Below are positions 12,140 through 23,079 of a stretch of 64,000 bases of DNA, one piece after another (positions within the stretch are counted from its first letter, which is position 1; each line of letters starts with the position of its first letter). Source of the DNA: Siphonodentalium dalli. Its lineage: Eukaryota > Mollusca > Scaphopoda > Gadilida > Siphonodentaliidae. The notes beneath the pieces were generated by a model. The model was not told the origin of the DNA and ran no database searches. It worked only from the letters and a program-made list of their open reading frames with translations. Position numbers and translations under genes: made by a program. Location: contig CP136063.1 of the NCBI GenBank assembly GCA_032622095.1, positions 26,166,987 through 26,230,986 on the forward strand, written 5' to 3'.

Positions 12140-13020
12140 ATGGATACGGATATGGATACTGACTTTATTGACTATGAGGAAGCTCTTGAAACTCTCGAGG
12201 ACACAGTGTCTTCTTCAAACGATAAAACTGCCCCGTCACGAGTTAACAAGAAGAATTATGTACTAAACCAAGATAAATTAACGCAAAGGAGGCAAACAGA
12301 ACTAGAGGAAGATGTGTGTGAGACAGACGTCAAGGATGATAGAGAAATGAATTACTATAAAATTGGACCAGACTAATATGTGTTATACTATGAAGGTTTT
12401 TGTGAGAAATATTGGGATGCGGATACGAAAACAGAAATAAACTAAGTGAGATGGATACAAGGACGAGACCAGAATTCAATCGTAGTAGACGATAAGGTCG
12501 AGGTTAACCATAACCAATCAGGAAAAACTGGTAAAGTTACCGTGTATCATACAAGAGACAAATTCATGATTCAAGGATCAAAAAGAAATCGTAAATAGTG
12601 GCTGAACAAAGAGCTCCCAGTCATTCGGAACTTTGCATTTAATAAGGACCTTGAGACCAAATTTGACACCCAAGTAGCTTAAACTCTACACACAACAGTG
12701 ACGTTCAAATGACATCGACCCCAGTTCCCCCAATCACTCAGATACAGAAAACTTCTACACAGCTGTACACAGCTATTTGTTCCCCATCACGCAAATAGAT
12801 AGAACACCAAAACATGTTGTATCATTTCAAACACCAATCTTGAAAGACAATGTTTCCACTGGTTCCTGGCATTTTAAAGAAAAACTTTCAAAGTTCAATA
12901 TGAAAATGACTATCTCAGAACTACAAGATATGATAGAATCAATAAAGAGCAAACAAAAAACAGGGAAATAGAGGCTGATAAAAGGTTTGGAAAACTGGAA
13001 GCTGGACTGGGGCATCACGA
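12140..13020 (+). pseudogene. Decayed LINE ORF1-like gene (tentative)
   Basis: The first 78 codons (12140-12376) form an acidic, polar, open stretch starting MDTDMDTDFIDYEEALETL. Downstream, other frames keep coding character: GKVTVYHTRDKFMIQGS lies near 12530-12580, followed by basic residues and a tryptophan, and a coiled-coil-like tail with KRFGKLEAGLGHHEE lies near 12975-13020. The TVY-HT-IQG pattern followed by a helical tail resembles ORF1 proteins of some invertebrate LINEs. Several stops and frame changes separate the pieces, so it cannot encode one protein now. The family call is from memory of the pattern and is uncertain; a decayed host gene is the alternative. Confidence 0.35.
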
Positions 13021-13065
13021 GGAATGAATGTTACCACTAGTCAACGCGGATAGTTGGGTACTATA

Positions 13066-13158
13066 CAGTAATGCTCTAAGTAATCGACTCCTTAACCACA
13101 GCAAAGTTACACCATAATTCTGCTGTGGTTAAGGAGTCGATTACTTAGAGCATTATTG
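13066..13158. mobile_element. Miniature hairpin MITE (internally deleted)
   Basis: Both ends of the family are present, CAGTAATGCTCTAAG after TA and GAGCATTATTG before TA. Only about 35 bp remain between the two CCTTAACCACAG boundaries. At 93 bp this is the smallest copy in the window. Confidence 0.85.
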
Positions 13159-13740
13159 TACATACACCATTTTATATACAAATCTGACCTTCTTCGGTGA
13201 GAGTAATCCTGTGAATAACCAGTTTAATTATTGAGGATGCTATCTACTGAAGCAATGTTTTGTGATGTTCAGGCATGTTTGGATAGTCACTACAATACAT
13301 GGACATAAACTAACAATGCTATATTATTGCTATAGCTATACATATACAAATATCCCAAATTGAATGGGCACACTAAAATGTGCAGATGACACCTCAAAGA
13401 TACGCTCGGGACATAAACTAACAATGCTATATTATTCTTATAGGTATATACATTAAATATACATATGAAGTTTCAAGGACCTGCTTGCCATCGGACTTGT
13501 GCCAGACTTGGTGTCAGAATTTTCTAAATGAATAAGTTACCGGTATACAGAAATGAATAGTTTCAAATAACTGTATATACATGTACAAATCATACATGGA
13601 CATATACTATCAATGCTATATTATTGCTATAGATATACATATAAATATCCCAAATGAATGGACGCACTAAGATATGCAGATGACACTTAATGGACACGCT
13701 AGCCTTGATTTCTGGATAATACACAAGAATAAATTCGCAT
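13159..13740. other. Gene-free stretch with local duplications
   Basis: ACATGGACATAAACTAACAATGCTATATTATTGCTATAG-type sentences recur at about 13300, 13412 and 13598, each followed by a run of ATATACAT. These are three diverged copies of an 80-120 bp segment. No gene. Confidence 0.5.
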
Positions 13741-13744
13741 CCAT

Positions 13745-13920
13745 TGCATTGTACCCACATCACCATCATCTATATACATCGAAGCTGTGTATGTTCAGCA
13801 GGAAATTCTCTATCGTAGTGACAAGGATGAACATCATACAATAATGTAGGAAATATGTATATCTCTCTACAGAGAGAACTTGTGGCAGCACAGTACAGAT
13901 GTTGCAGTCTTGCAGAGTGT
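13745..13920. repeat. Segmental repeat, copy 1 of 3
   Basis: ATGTTCAGCAGGAAATTCTC, AATAATGTAGGAAATATGTA and CTTGTGGCAGCACAGT occur in this order here, again at about 14917-15118, and in part at about 16100-16250. The copies border the pogo-like fragment and the 47-bp minisatellite, so a roughly 200-bp segment was duplicated around them. Confidence 0.75.
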
Positions 13921-14068
13921 GTTATTTGGGATGTGGAACCAAATAAAGATGGCTATGGTTATTACAACCTCACCTATATCTGGTTGGTGCATGTAATATC
14001 TACTGGAGCGTATTCCAGTTGGCAAGGGGTTGAATTGCTGGCAGAATTATCTGTAACCAATTTGGAAG

Positions 14069-14700
14069 ATGACAGCTTTTTATTTCAGCAACAAATGCTG
14101 GATGATTTGGAAGTCGTTAAGGGCTGGATTGTCAATTAGAAATGCAGCTCAGAAGTATGGGGTACCAAAGTCTACACTGGGCGATCATGCAAGCGGGAGG
14201 TTGACCCTGAGACAAAACCGGAAAATGCTCCAGTTATACAGTAATGCCCTAATTAATCAACTTCTTAACCACAGCAGAATTATGGGTAACTTTTCAGGAT
14301 TTAGTCGGAAATATGGCCTGTTGCCATTCATCGGAAAGCTCTCCGAGAGTTTTCCGATGAATGGCAACAAGCCATATTTCCGACTAAATCCTGAAAAGTT
14401 ACCCATAATTCTGCTGTGGTTATGGAGTCGATTAATTAGGGCATTACTATACCACTGGATCCAGAGGAGCAGATGGTGACCAAAACTATCGAGTTGGCAG
14501 ATAAGGGCTTTGGGATGTCAAAGCGGGCTTTCCTGTCCAGGACAGCGACTGTGCAGAACACTTCAACTGCACAACAATTTCACTAAAGGAATACCGGGAA
14601 AGGCGTGGTGGGCCAGCATGAAGAAACGGTAATCGGCGATAGCAATCAGGATACCGGAGCCCCTAACTACAACTGATCAACCGAGTCACAGCGGCTTGGG
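14069..14700 (+). pseudogene. Pipsqueak/CENP-B-type transposase fragment, split by a MITE
   Basis: The peptide SLRAGLSIRNAAQKYGVPKS followed by TLGDHASG is a pipsqueak-type helix-turn-helix, the DNA-binding end of pogo/CENP-B-related transposases. After the MITE at 14239-14449, coding character resumes with PLDPEEQMVTKTIELADKGF and GMSKRAFL, then GIPGKAWWASMKKR and IAIRIPEPLTT at about 14590-14670. These match the second DNA-binding domain (CENPB type) of the same family. The pieces lie in more than one frame and no DDE catalytic domain follows, so this is a dead N-terminal fragment of a plain DNA transposon. The MITE inserted at a TA between the two DNA-binding domains. Confidence 0.7.
14239..14449. 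mobile_element. Hairpin MITE inserted in the pogo-like fragment
   Basis: Full-length copy: CAGTAATGCCC after TA at the left, GGGCATTACTA before TA at the right. It separates two parts of a transposase-like coding sequence, so it is younger than that gene fragment. Confidence 0.9.
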
Positions 14701-14916
14701 TATCTCGGCACTTAAGCTACCCCAACCACAATTGGTCGTAACAAAGAGCTCCGGAGGCACGGCTAAATGCCCCCACCCATCAGTAAACACTGCACAAAAG
14801 AGAAGAAGTCAACACGAACACCTAATATTATGATCCCGGCTCCTGAGCTAGTGGTGGCGCAGATCGACGTTCATACTAAGAATTGAAGGTTGAGCACCAT
14901 ACTAGTACCCACAGGT

Positions 14917-15118
14917 TACCCACATCACCAGTGTATATATATACATGTACATCGAAGATGTGTATGTTCAGCAGGAAATTCTCTATCGTGATGATAAGGA
15001 TGAACATGATACAATAATGTAGGAAATATGTATTATCTCTCCACAGAGGTACTTGTGGCAGCACAGTTCAGATGTTGCAGATTGTGTTATTTGGGACGGG
15101 GAACCAAATAAAGATAGT
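14917..15118. repeat. Segmental repeat, copy 2 of 3
   Basis: Shares ATGTTCAGCAGGAAATTCTC and TAGGAAATATGTATTATCTC with copy 1 and runs directly into the 47-bp minisatellite through GAACCAAATAAAGATAG. Confidence 0.75.
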
Positions 15119-15119
15119 T

Positions 15120-16085
15120 ATGGTTATTACAACCTCCCCTATATGGAAAGTGGTACACAAGTTATATGGTTATTACAACCTCACCTATAAGGATAGCGGT
15201 ACACAAGTTATATGATTATTACAACCTCACCTATATGGATAGTGGTACCCCCGCTGGACAAAACAAGTGTCCATTGGCACCGCGGTGTATTTGTAACTGC
15301 AGTTGAGCACCGCGGCCAAACGACAAGTACACTGGCCGAACGCCAAGTACACCATGGCCGAAAGGCAACTACACCGCGGCCGAACAGCATGTACACCGTG
15401 GTTATATTTCTGGTTTGTATCGTCTTTTTTCAGTTTAATGAACGTACACTGCGGCAACTACACCATGGCCAAACGGCAAGTACACCGCGGCCGCGGTGTA
15501 GTTGCATTTCAGCCGCGGTGGCAACGCTAACCGCGCCGCGGTTAAGTGGACGCTTGTTTTGTCCAGCAGGGTACACAAGTTATATGGTTATTACAACCTC
15601 ACCTATAAGGATAGTGGTACACAAGTTATATGGTTATTACAACCTCACCTATAAGTATAGTGGTACACAAGTTATGATTATTACAACCTCACCTATATGG
15701 ATAGTGGTACACAAGTTATATGGATATTACAACCTCACCTATATGGATAGTGGTACACAAGTTATATGGTTAGTACAACCTCACCTATAAGGATAGTGGT
15801 ACACAAGTTATATGGTTATTACAACCTCCCCTATATGGATAGTGGTACACAAGTTATATGGTTATTACAACCTCACCTATATGGATAGTGGTACACAAGT
15901 TATATGGTTATTACAACCTCACCTATATGGATAGTGGTACACAAGTTATATGATTATTACAACCTCACCTACAAGGCTACATGTACATGTATATGGATAG
16001 TGGTACACAAGTTATATCGTTATTATAACCTCCCCTATATGGATAGTGGTAAACAAGTTATATGGTAATTGCAATCTCACTTATA
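15120..16085. repeat. About 47-bp minisatellite, about 14 units
   Basis: The unit is built from GTGGTACACAAGTTATATGG, TTATTACAACCTCACCTATA and a short link ending GATA. Units differ mainly by ATGG versus AAGG and CACC versus CCCC. A TIR element (15248-15571) interrupts it. Small open frames through the array are by-products of the repeat. Confidence 0.9.
15248..15571. mobile_element. CCCYGCTGGAC TIR element, copy A
   Basis: Termini CCCCGCTGGACAAAACAAG and CTTGTTTTGTCCAGCAGGG are inverted repeats. The insertion splits a minisatellite unit: GTGGTA on the left and TACACAAG on the right indicate a TA (or TAC) duplication. The interior holds repeated CGGCCGAA, AAGTACACCG and CCGCGG words, making it unusually GC- and CpG-rich for the window. 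About 324 bp, non-coding. Confidence 0.8.
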
Positions 16086-16094
16086 TGTACATGT

Positions 16095-16250
16095 ATATCT
16101 CTCTACAGAGGTGACGAGGATGAATATCATACAATAATGTAGGAAATATGTATATCTCTCTACAGAGGTACTTGTGGCAGCACAGTACAGATGTTGCAGA
16201 TTGTGTTATTTGGGATGTGGAACCAAATAAAGATGGTTATGGTTAAGTGG
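16095..16250. repeat. Segmental repeat, copy 3 of 3
   Basis: ATAATGTAGGAAATATGTAT, CTCTACAGAGGTACTTGTGG and GGATGTGGAACCAAATAAAG match copies 1 and 2. Confidence 0.7.
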
Positions 16251-16824
16251 AGGTGGTAGAAGAACGAGGAGCGGAGGACAGTGTAATGCAACGTATCATA
16301 AAATTTCTGGCGATGGCCAGAAAAGAAACACCAGATATTCTACAAAACGAAGAATATCATGAAAGGGATTACAACTCCAGACTTGGTCAACAGCAGAGGA
16401 ATGTATTGAGTTGGTGAACCGATACATTGAGTTGTAATTTGAACCGATACATAATACATTTGAGTTGTAATTTGATTTGTTGCCCCATTTTTTTTTAAAT
16501 GTGGAAGTGGGCCAAAGTCACCCTGACCTATGAGGAGACTTTGGCCAATAACTCTTAACACAATTATAATATATAAAATTTAGTATAATTATGTAGATAT
16601 CTATGAAAAATATTGTCAATGCCACATTAAACAAAAATCTATATAATATAATTCCAAATATTTACCTGTAATAAAAATAACTGAAAATAATTTTGAAAAA
16701 TGGGTCAAACTGGGCCAAAGTCACCCCGTTCTACGGTACACAAGTTAAAAAGGTCTTGTTACAGCGGTTAGCTTATTATTTGCACGACAACCAGCTGCCG
16801 TTACGTGATGAGCAGCATGTTTCC
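16251..16824. other. Gene-free stretch, possible decayed coding
   Basis: The words GGGCCAAAGTCACCC occur twice in the same orientation (about 16510 and 16710). The part at 16255-16400 has weak coding texture but no open frame of useful length. I recognise nothing. Confidence 0.3.
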
Positions 16825-17590
16825 CAGACTTTCATTTTTAGAAAATGTAGGTGCGCTGAGTCCCGCTCTCTGGGTTTTGGCCAGGTGCGCGGTTTCTATC
16901 AAGATAAAATAAACCGCGGAAATACATTCATAAATGCCGCGTAAATTGAATTAGTTTACTCACGATCGATGTCCAGTGAATCTCTTTGATGGTTTAACAC
17001 TGCTTAATCCACTATCCATAAGCACAAGTGAATGTTACACACTATGTTTTTATATTGTACACGCTCCTATATTAATTGTAATTCATAATTATTAATATGG
17101 AATCATTTTAATACTCCCGATTCCATGCTGACAAAATAAATATCAACATCTCCCAAATGGTCTCGCTTTGATTTTCCAGGAATTTATGTGACGTCATAAG
17201 CCATACATAGAACTCATTCAGATGTATTTTTAGCTTTGAATCATTCAGACAGATAGTGCATTCGACACCGTGTGACCTCAAATAATTTACTGGTGATCAA
17301 ACGTCGGGCGGGTTGATTGACACCGCACTGTGAATGGAAAGTTGTGGAATTGGTAACTAGGTCGCGGCACCTTTGATCTCGCGACACATCATACAGGCAT
17401 TCTCACAATGCAGTAATAAAACGGAAAATGGGACACATTATTAACCAATCTCGTCTGGGTAGACACTGAGAATACCGTTATCAGGTACGCTCTCTGTATT
17501 TGGCCTAGGTGCGCGATCGATCGCTGGTTTTCAATTTTAGCCGCGCGATGGTGCGCAAGAGCGGTCGCACGCATCAAAAATGAAAGTCTG
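16825..17590. mobile_element. 766-bp TIR element (CAGACTTTCATTTTT)
   Basis: CAGACTTTCATTTTT at the left and AAAAATGAAAGTCTG at the right form inverted termini, with a further GGTGCGC and GCGCACC inside. The direct repeat GTTTCC flanks both sides. No transposase is encoded. The 6-bp duplication is short for hAT (8 bp), so the superfamily stays open. Confidence 0.65.
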
Positions 17591-17617
17591 GTTTCCCATC
17601 TCTGCCATTAAAAGAAA

Positions 17618-17800
17618 TGCATCAATGTTTATCACCTGAGCTTAGAAACGAGGAGAGTAAATGGGAAGAGACAAGAACTGCATCAATGTTTATCACCTGA
17701 GCTTAGAAACGGGGAGAGTAAATGGAAAGAGACAAGAAGTGCATCAATGTTTATCACCTAAGCTTAGAAACAGGGAGAGTAAATGGGAAGAGACAGGACT
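17618..17800. repeat. 61-bp tandem repeat, three units
   Basis: TGCATCAATGTTTATCACCT starts units at 17618, 17679 and 17740. Each unit continues GCTTAGAAAC and GGGAGAGTAAATGG. Confidence 0.9.
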
Positions 17801-17919
17801 GCTAGAATAAAAAACTATGTAACAAATAATGTCCTTGAGCAATCGACAGAGCAGCTGTTTATTTATAAGTTATTGTTAATCCAAACATAAAGTTGTCTGA
17901 TATACTTTTTTAACAGTTA

Positions 17920-18134
17920 CAGTAATGCTCTAAGTAATCGACTTCTTAACTACAGCATAATTATGGTTAACTTTTCAGGATTCAGTCGGAAATATGGCTT
18001 GTTGCGATTCATCGGAAAGCTCTCGGCTAGAGCTTTCCGATGAATGGCAACAAGCCATATTTCCGACTAAATCCTGAAAAGTTACCCATAATTCTGCAGT
18101 GGTTAGTTAGGGAGTAGAATATTAGGACATTACT
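17920..18134. mobile_element. Hairpin MITE (CAGTAATG family)
   Basis: CAGTAATGCTCTAAG after TA, GACATTACTG before TA, with full arms meeting at GAAAGCTCTCGGCTAGAGC. Confidence 0.9.
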
Positions 18135-18723
18135 GTATTTCATTAAATTTATGCCATTAAATATGTCAGAGTCTTTATCTATCTGGGACTTGTTCTTTAC
18201 GCAGGCAAACAATGCATAGTTAAATGTAACAGCATCGCAGGCCTCATATAAGCAGATGTTAGTTTCACATTCCATTTATACCTATATTTTGATATACCTG
18301 TAAAACACAATAAATATGCCCACCTTGCTTTATTACACACAATAAATTTCATTCCAATTCATATCCTTGATTGAGATCTAATCTCGTTTTCTGTATTCAA
18401 TGCAATTTTGTTTCCATTTAAATGGTTTGATTGCAAAAATAAAAAAAGTTTGAGGTGTCCGAAGGTACCTTCACCTATCAAATACAAAGAGGGGTACATT
18501 CAGACAGGTAGTTGCTCACAATTATTAACCCTCAAGATGCAAATGAATCTATGTCTATAGGCTATCCCAACACCCACACATATACAACAGGTTCGTAAAA
18601 CATATATAATGTCACTTTCATCATTTATTAATGTAATTTATCGTAGAAACTGTAATCATTACATAAATTAGTAAATTGGAAAAATTATCAGTTTAATTGG
18701 CTTTACATCATTTTTTTTTTCAG
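18135..18723. other. Gene-free stretch ending in a polypyrimidine tract
   Basis: AT-rich sequence with no gene. It ends in a T-run and CAG, a strong 3' splice site for the exon that follows. Confidence 0.4.
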
Positions 18724-18945
18724 GTGCTAATGAAAACCATCGCTATGGTACTCAACTGTCCTTGACAAGAAAAAATGTGTCTGATGCTTATTTCAATGGT
18801 GAGTTAGCGAACGAAATTGTGGAGAACAAGCTCGAGATTAAGCAGTCCAAAAGTGATAGTCGCGAAGATGTGATGCGACAAGTAGACAAACTCCGAAGAC
18901 ACGACATATATGATCATGACTGCTCGTCAAATTGTGAATCAAAAG
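18724..18945 (+). CDS. Probable internal coding exon, product not recognised
   Basis: The exon is bounded by a T-run plus CAG acceptor and an AAAAG/GTGAGT donor. It is open throughout in one frame, entering and leaving in the same phase (222 nt). The peptide begins ANENHRYGTQLSLTRKNVSD and later has LRRHDIYDHDCSSNCESK, so it is hydrophilic with two cysteines near the end. No partner exons could be placed; the next coding sequence downstream (19493) starts with its own ATG. It may belong to a host gene whose other exons are outside the window, or be an exon of a mobile element. Confidence 0.45.
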
Positions 18946-19492
18946 GTGAGTGGTTATCAATGCCCAACACCCATGTGAATCATGACCCCCCCCCCCCCCC
19001 CCCCCCCCCATATCACTTACAGCTAGTATCGGGCAATCTTATATTATCAATATTAGTTCAATAGCATACCAGTAATGTTCTTCAGTGAATATTTTTATAG
19101 AAATTAAGATTGTGAGTCACTTAAATGGACCATGGTAATGAGCAGGGGGCATGCAGCGACGGCGTTGGGCCAGGGGCAACGTTTTTTTTTTACTTTAACT
19201 TGTTCCAACATTTTCAACAGTTGGAATTTTAATTGCCTCTTATAATGAACCTTGACTACAATAAACAGACATATAATATAACATTTCCCAGGGAACTAGC
19301 ACAAAGGAAAATGGGAATGGTGATTACGTGTAAGATGCAACTCAATGGAATAGATGCTATTCAATGACTTCACGATAGCAGACAAATTTTACTTCCGGTC
19401 GCCATTTTGTAGGTAAAAAAAAGCAAGCATATTTTATTCACAAACAATTTTACTTTTCAATGTTATATTAGTTAATATAAACTTAATTAAAT
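18946..19492. other. Intergenic or intronic stretch with poly-C tract
   Basis: A run of about 20 C lies at 18987-19009. No gene. The end of the stretch is the apparent 5' leader of the SWIM-YqaJ locus. Confidence 0.35.
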
Positions 19493-21180
19493 ATGGCATC
19501 TAAACTTCGGAAAGGAGAACTGTATGCCGACACACTCGACGCCGTATCGAGACAAAGATACAACATAAAGCTGGACATGATTGGTGGAATTGATCCGTAT
19601 TTACAGTCAAAAGATAAGTGGAAGTTTGACAACAAAGGATTACCCGACGTGACTTATCCGGACATCGTAAATTATCTCGTATTCACAGTCAGCGCTTACA
19701 CTCTTGAGCAAATAAAGAATTCAAATCTTTGGAAGCGCTTGCTTATATCGCAAGCGGTTTTGTTTCTGATTTGAAATATATGTCTGCAGGAAACAAAATT
19801 CTTCTGGCAGCTAAAGTGAAACACTCACAAAGAATGAATCCATGGGTCATAGCAGAGAAATGTGGCACAAATCTCGCTGCACATTGTAACTGCATGGCAG
19901 GACTAGGTGAGTCATGCAGTCATGTTGGTGCCACATTATTTGCAGCGAAGGCCGCTGTGGAGATAAGAAAGTCATGCACAGTAACGCAGGAGCCTGCATA
20001 TTGGTTACTGCCAAGCAAAATTACCAAAATGAACTATGACAGGGTCCGTGATATTGATTTCACGTCTGTCAAATCCTTGAAACGGAAACAAGAAAATATG
20101 ATGTCACCATGTGTAACCCCAAAGAGGACACCGACACCACATCCAACAGTTCGACCACCGACAACGACTGAATAAACCACATTATTCAACAGACTCCATG
20201 CATCAAGAGCAAAGCCAGCTATTTTAACGGTTACTCCAGGATATGCACACCATTACACTCCTTCATGTTTAAGTGATACATATCCAATCATTCTATCACA
20301 CTTGTATGATGAGCTGCATCTAGGAAATTCCATGGAGGAGATAAGTGAACATGCAAATAATGTTTTTACAAACCTTACTGTTACAGAAGACCAGACTCGT
20401 AAGGTGGAACGAAACACACGGATGCAGGCTGACAGTAAGCTCTGGTTTAAGTTTAGAACGGGGCGGTAAACTTCCTCGTGAGTGAAAGCAGTCTGCAGGA
20501 CCAATATCGACAAACCATCATTAAGTTTGTTGAAGGTGATATGCTATCCACTGGAATCAAAGTTTTCAACAAAGGCGACTCTGTGGGGATGTGACCATGA
20601 GAAATCAGCAATCCAACAATACACGGAACTCATGACAAAGGCACATTGTAATTTCCCTGTGAGCGACAGTGGGTTTGTTGTAAATCCAGAGTTCCCTTAC
20701 CTCGGTGCATCACCAGACTCCTTTGTGTCTTGTGATTGCTGCAGGCAAGGCATTGTTGAAGTTAAATGCCCTTTTTGTGTCAAAGATGGAATTTTAGCCG
20801 AGACACTTGATAAAAAATCATGTTTGGAACATATCGATGGGAAATTAACCCTTTTTGTGCCAGGGGCCGATCTCATCGGCCCTAATTTATGGCCTGGGTC
20901 AGGCCAATGCATTCTCTTATATATGCGATGCGACCTATGGTCGACTGGCATATATAAGAGAATGCATTGGCACAGGGTATATGGGTTGATACAAAAATCG
21001 GACCTGGCACTCAAAGGGTTAAGGCTGAAAAGGACTCATGCATACTATTATCAAGTGCAAACTCAGTTATTTGTATGTAGACTTCAATTGAGGGAACTAA
21101 GTTCATATGAGTGCATTTGGGACCGCGACGATCTGGTTGGTGACATCTACTGGAGCGTATTCCAGTTGGCAAGGGATTGA
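19493..21180 (+). pseudogene. SWIM zinc-finger and YqaJ-nuclease gene, broken
   Basis: The reading starts at an ATG with a purine at -3 and gives MASKLRKGELYADTL, then VTYPDIVNYLVF. The SWIM finger is at about 19880-19935 (CNCMAGLGESCSHVGA: C-x-C...C-x-H). The YqaJ domain starts near 20500, with LGASPDSFVSCDCC and GIVEVKCPF carrying the metal-binding D and E-x-K, then THAYYYQVQTQLFV near 21030. This order matches the SWIM plus YqaJ proteins that are multi-copy in molluscs, cnidarians and fish; YqaJ is a lambda-exonuclease-like fold. The locus is dead: one frame change near 19720, stops at about 20173 and 20467, and a 170-bp MITE between GKLTL and the THAYYY motif. The end after 21060 diverges from the family. 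Confidence 0.85.
20849..21018. mobile_element. piggyBac-like MITE inside the YqaJ domain
   Basis: The termini CCCTTTTTGTGCCAGG and CCTGGCACTCAAAGGG are flanked by TTAA at 20845-20848 and 21019-21022. The element splits a conserved YqaJ segment exactly at TTAA. It contains one 27-bp-arm palindrome of the double-hairpin family (about 20902-20980). By chance the frame stays open across it, so the YqaJ frame contains an extra 58 codons. Related copies lie at 21703-21927 and 62294-62517. Confidence 0.9.
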
Positions 21181-21698
21181 ATTCCTGGCAAAATTATCTG
21201 TAACCCCGGCATCTTCTGACGTCCGATATAAATAACGCAGATTAATCGACGACGGAAATGGTAATCGATTATCGGCTTTATCAACAGTTCATCGATTATA
21301 CAATTAATCGTGGCACCCCTACATAAAATTAGGGTATCATTGCGGAAGGTTCGCATTTCCCTAGAGCTCGCAATTCGCGGTGGTTCTGTGCGTGATCACG
21401 CCAGTTGTACATGTAGAGGGAGGGAAATGACAGTTATTACAACATAAAGCTTCTGGAGAAGCAAATGAATTACTGACAATATATTTACAACATTCTAGAG
21501 CATACATTAAATGCCTCACATGGACCACTGTCCCCATTCAAGTAAAGCATAAAATAATTGGTTCACACGCATTACGATTGCGGTAACAGTGCAGTTGGAG
21601 ACGTGAAGTTGTCTATCGTTAATAGTATTCTAAATCGTGCAATCAGTATTGAATTGTTCATGATGTCGGCTCAGAGATCAGACTAAATTCCAGCATGT
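21023..21698. other. Gene-free after the YqaJ end; short repeat at start
   Basis: ATCTACTGGAGCGTATTCCA and TTGGCAAGGG at about 21147-21175 recur at about 13999-14030, continuing ATTATCTGTAACC in both places. A small AATCGATTATCGG hairpin-like stretch follows. No gene after 21180. Confidence 0.5.
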
Positions 21699-21702
21699 TT
21701 AA

Positions 21703-21927
21703 CTCTTTCGGTGCCAGCGGCCGATTTCATTGGCTCTAATTTACGGTCTGTAGTGTGCCAGGGGCCGATAAAATCGGCTCTAAAAAACTTTTTTAAATTT
21801 TAAGTCCTTAGGGGCATGTTATAACTCAAAACGATCACCAAGTATTCATACTAATAATTTTGATGACCATGAAAAATGTAAGATTCCCTGGTACTAAACC
21901 TACAAAATAAGCCTGGCACTGAAAGAG
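21703..21927. mobile_element. piggyBac-like MITE, same family
   Basis: CTCTTTCGGTGCCAGCGG at the left and CTGGCACTGAAAGAG at the right are inverted termini between two TTAA sites (21699-21702 and 21928-21931). The inner words GGCCGATTTCATTGGC and GTGCCAGGGGCCGAT match the other copies. It lacks the inserted palindrome and so may show the state before that insertion. Confidence 0.85.
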
Positions 21928-22162
21928 TTAATAAAATGTTTTGCTCATTTGTACAGGTGATGACCATAACACCAACGACTATCACTGATGAAACCTTGGA
22001 CACCAATCAGGACTATTTATGGTTACGTGATTAAACAACATCGCCTCAAATATTTCTTCACCAGTGCTCCATGCACCTGAAGACATAAAGTATGGTGTAC
22101 AGGGTTCGCGCTGCCACTTGCCAAATTTGCCAATGACAAAAACTATTTTCATTTGGCAAGTA

Positions 22163-22184
22163 ACCCTGTGCCAATACATTCTCT
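22163..22184. repeat. Fragment of a double-hairpin arm
   Basis: ACCCTGTGCCAATACATTCT is the first 20 bp of the double-hairpin element with one change. The rest is absent. Confidence 0.6.
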
Positions 22185-22186
22185 GA

Positions 22187-22970
22187 CTAGAGGTGTGACT
22201 GTCCCAATGGGACTACGGATACCCCCCTGTTTTTAAAATACTAAGATGTTTCACATGTCAGTAAACATTTAGTTAAAATAATAAAATAACAGTTCCCATT
22301 GCAGGTGTACAACCATAACCCTAATCTTAAACCTATTGACCAAAAAATGTAGGAATAAAAGCTTGGACAAAATTATGTATGTTGCGAAACAAATTCTAAG
22401 TCGAAAAAGGGGAATAACTCCACACAAAATATGTCGGACAGACGTCATAATCGCAGGTGCACAGGTTCCCATGGTACTAAATATCAGTGCCAAGATTAAA
22501 AAACATTGACCGAAAAATGTAGGAATAAAAGCTCGGACAAAATTATGCATGTTGCAAAAAAAGTTTCTAAGTCGAAAAAGGGGGATAACTCCACCAAAAA
22601 ATGTCGGACAGACGTCATAATCGCAGGTGCACAAGTTCCCATGGTACTAAATATCAGTGCCAAGATTAAAAAACATTGACCGAAAAATGTAGGAATAAAA
22701 GCTCGGACAAAATTATGCATGTTGCAAAAAAAGTTTCTAAGTCGAAAAAGGGGGGATAACTCCAGCAAAAAAAGTCCGACAGACGTCATAATCGCAGGTG
22801 CACAGGTTCCCATGGTGGTTGATGTCTGTGCCAAGTTTCACGGAAATTGATCAAAAAACGACTGAGAAAAACTCTGGACAAATTTGTGTCCACGGACGGA
22901 CGACGGACAGACGGACGGACGAGCTGACTCCAGTATACCCCCCCTAACTTCGTTGCGGGGGGGTATAATA
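22187..22970. repeat. CTAGAGGTGTGACTG dispersed repeat, copy 1
   Basis: The copy begins CTAGAGGTGTGACTGTCCCA and ends in a short hairpin, CCCCCCTAACTTCG then GGGGGGGTATAAT. Inside are three tandem units of about 180 bp (GACAGACGTCATAATCGCAG, GGTTCCCATGGTACTAAA). It carries no conserved protein; open frames on the minus strand follow the 180-bp periodicity. Reverse-oriented copies lie at 43494-44760 (interrupted) and 44952-45468. Class unknown. Confidence 0.75.
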
Positions 22971-23079
22971 ATATATGTAATTTGTGAGCATCGTACATGT
23001 ATATATTAGAGAATACACTGGTTATATGATCTTTAATGCTGCACTAGCATAGATCCCGCCATGAATTGAATTGTATTGT

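Noticed and set aside
15120-16085. Regular repeats resembling a CRISPR array
   Set aside because: The units are directly contiguous with no unique spacers, and the sequence context is eukaryotic. It is a minisatellite.
22269-22834. Overlapping minus-strand frames of about 110 codons
   Set aside because: They track the 180-bp internal period of a dispersed repeat and recur only where that repeat recurs.
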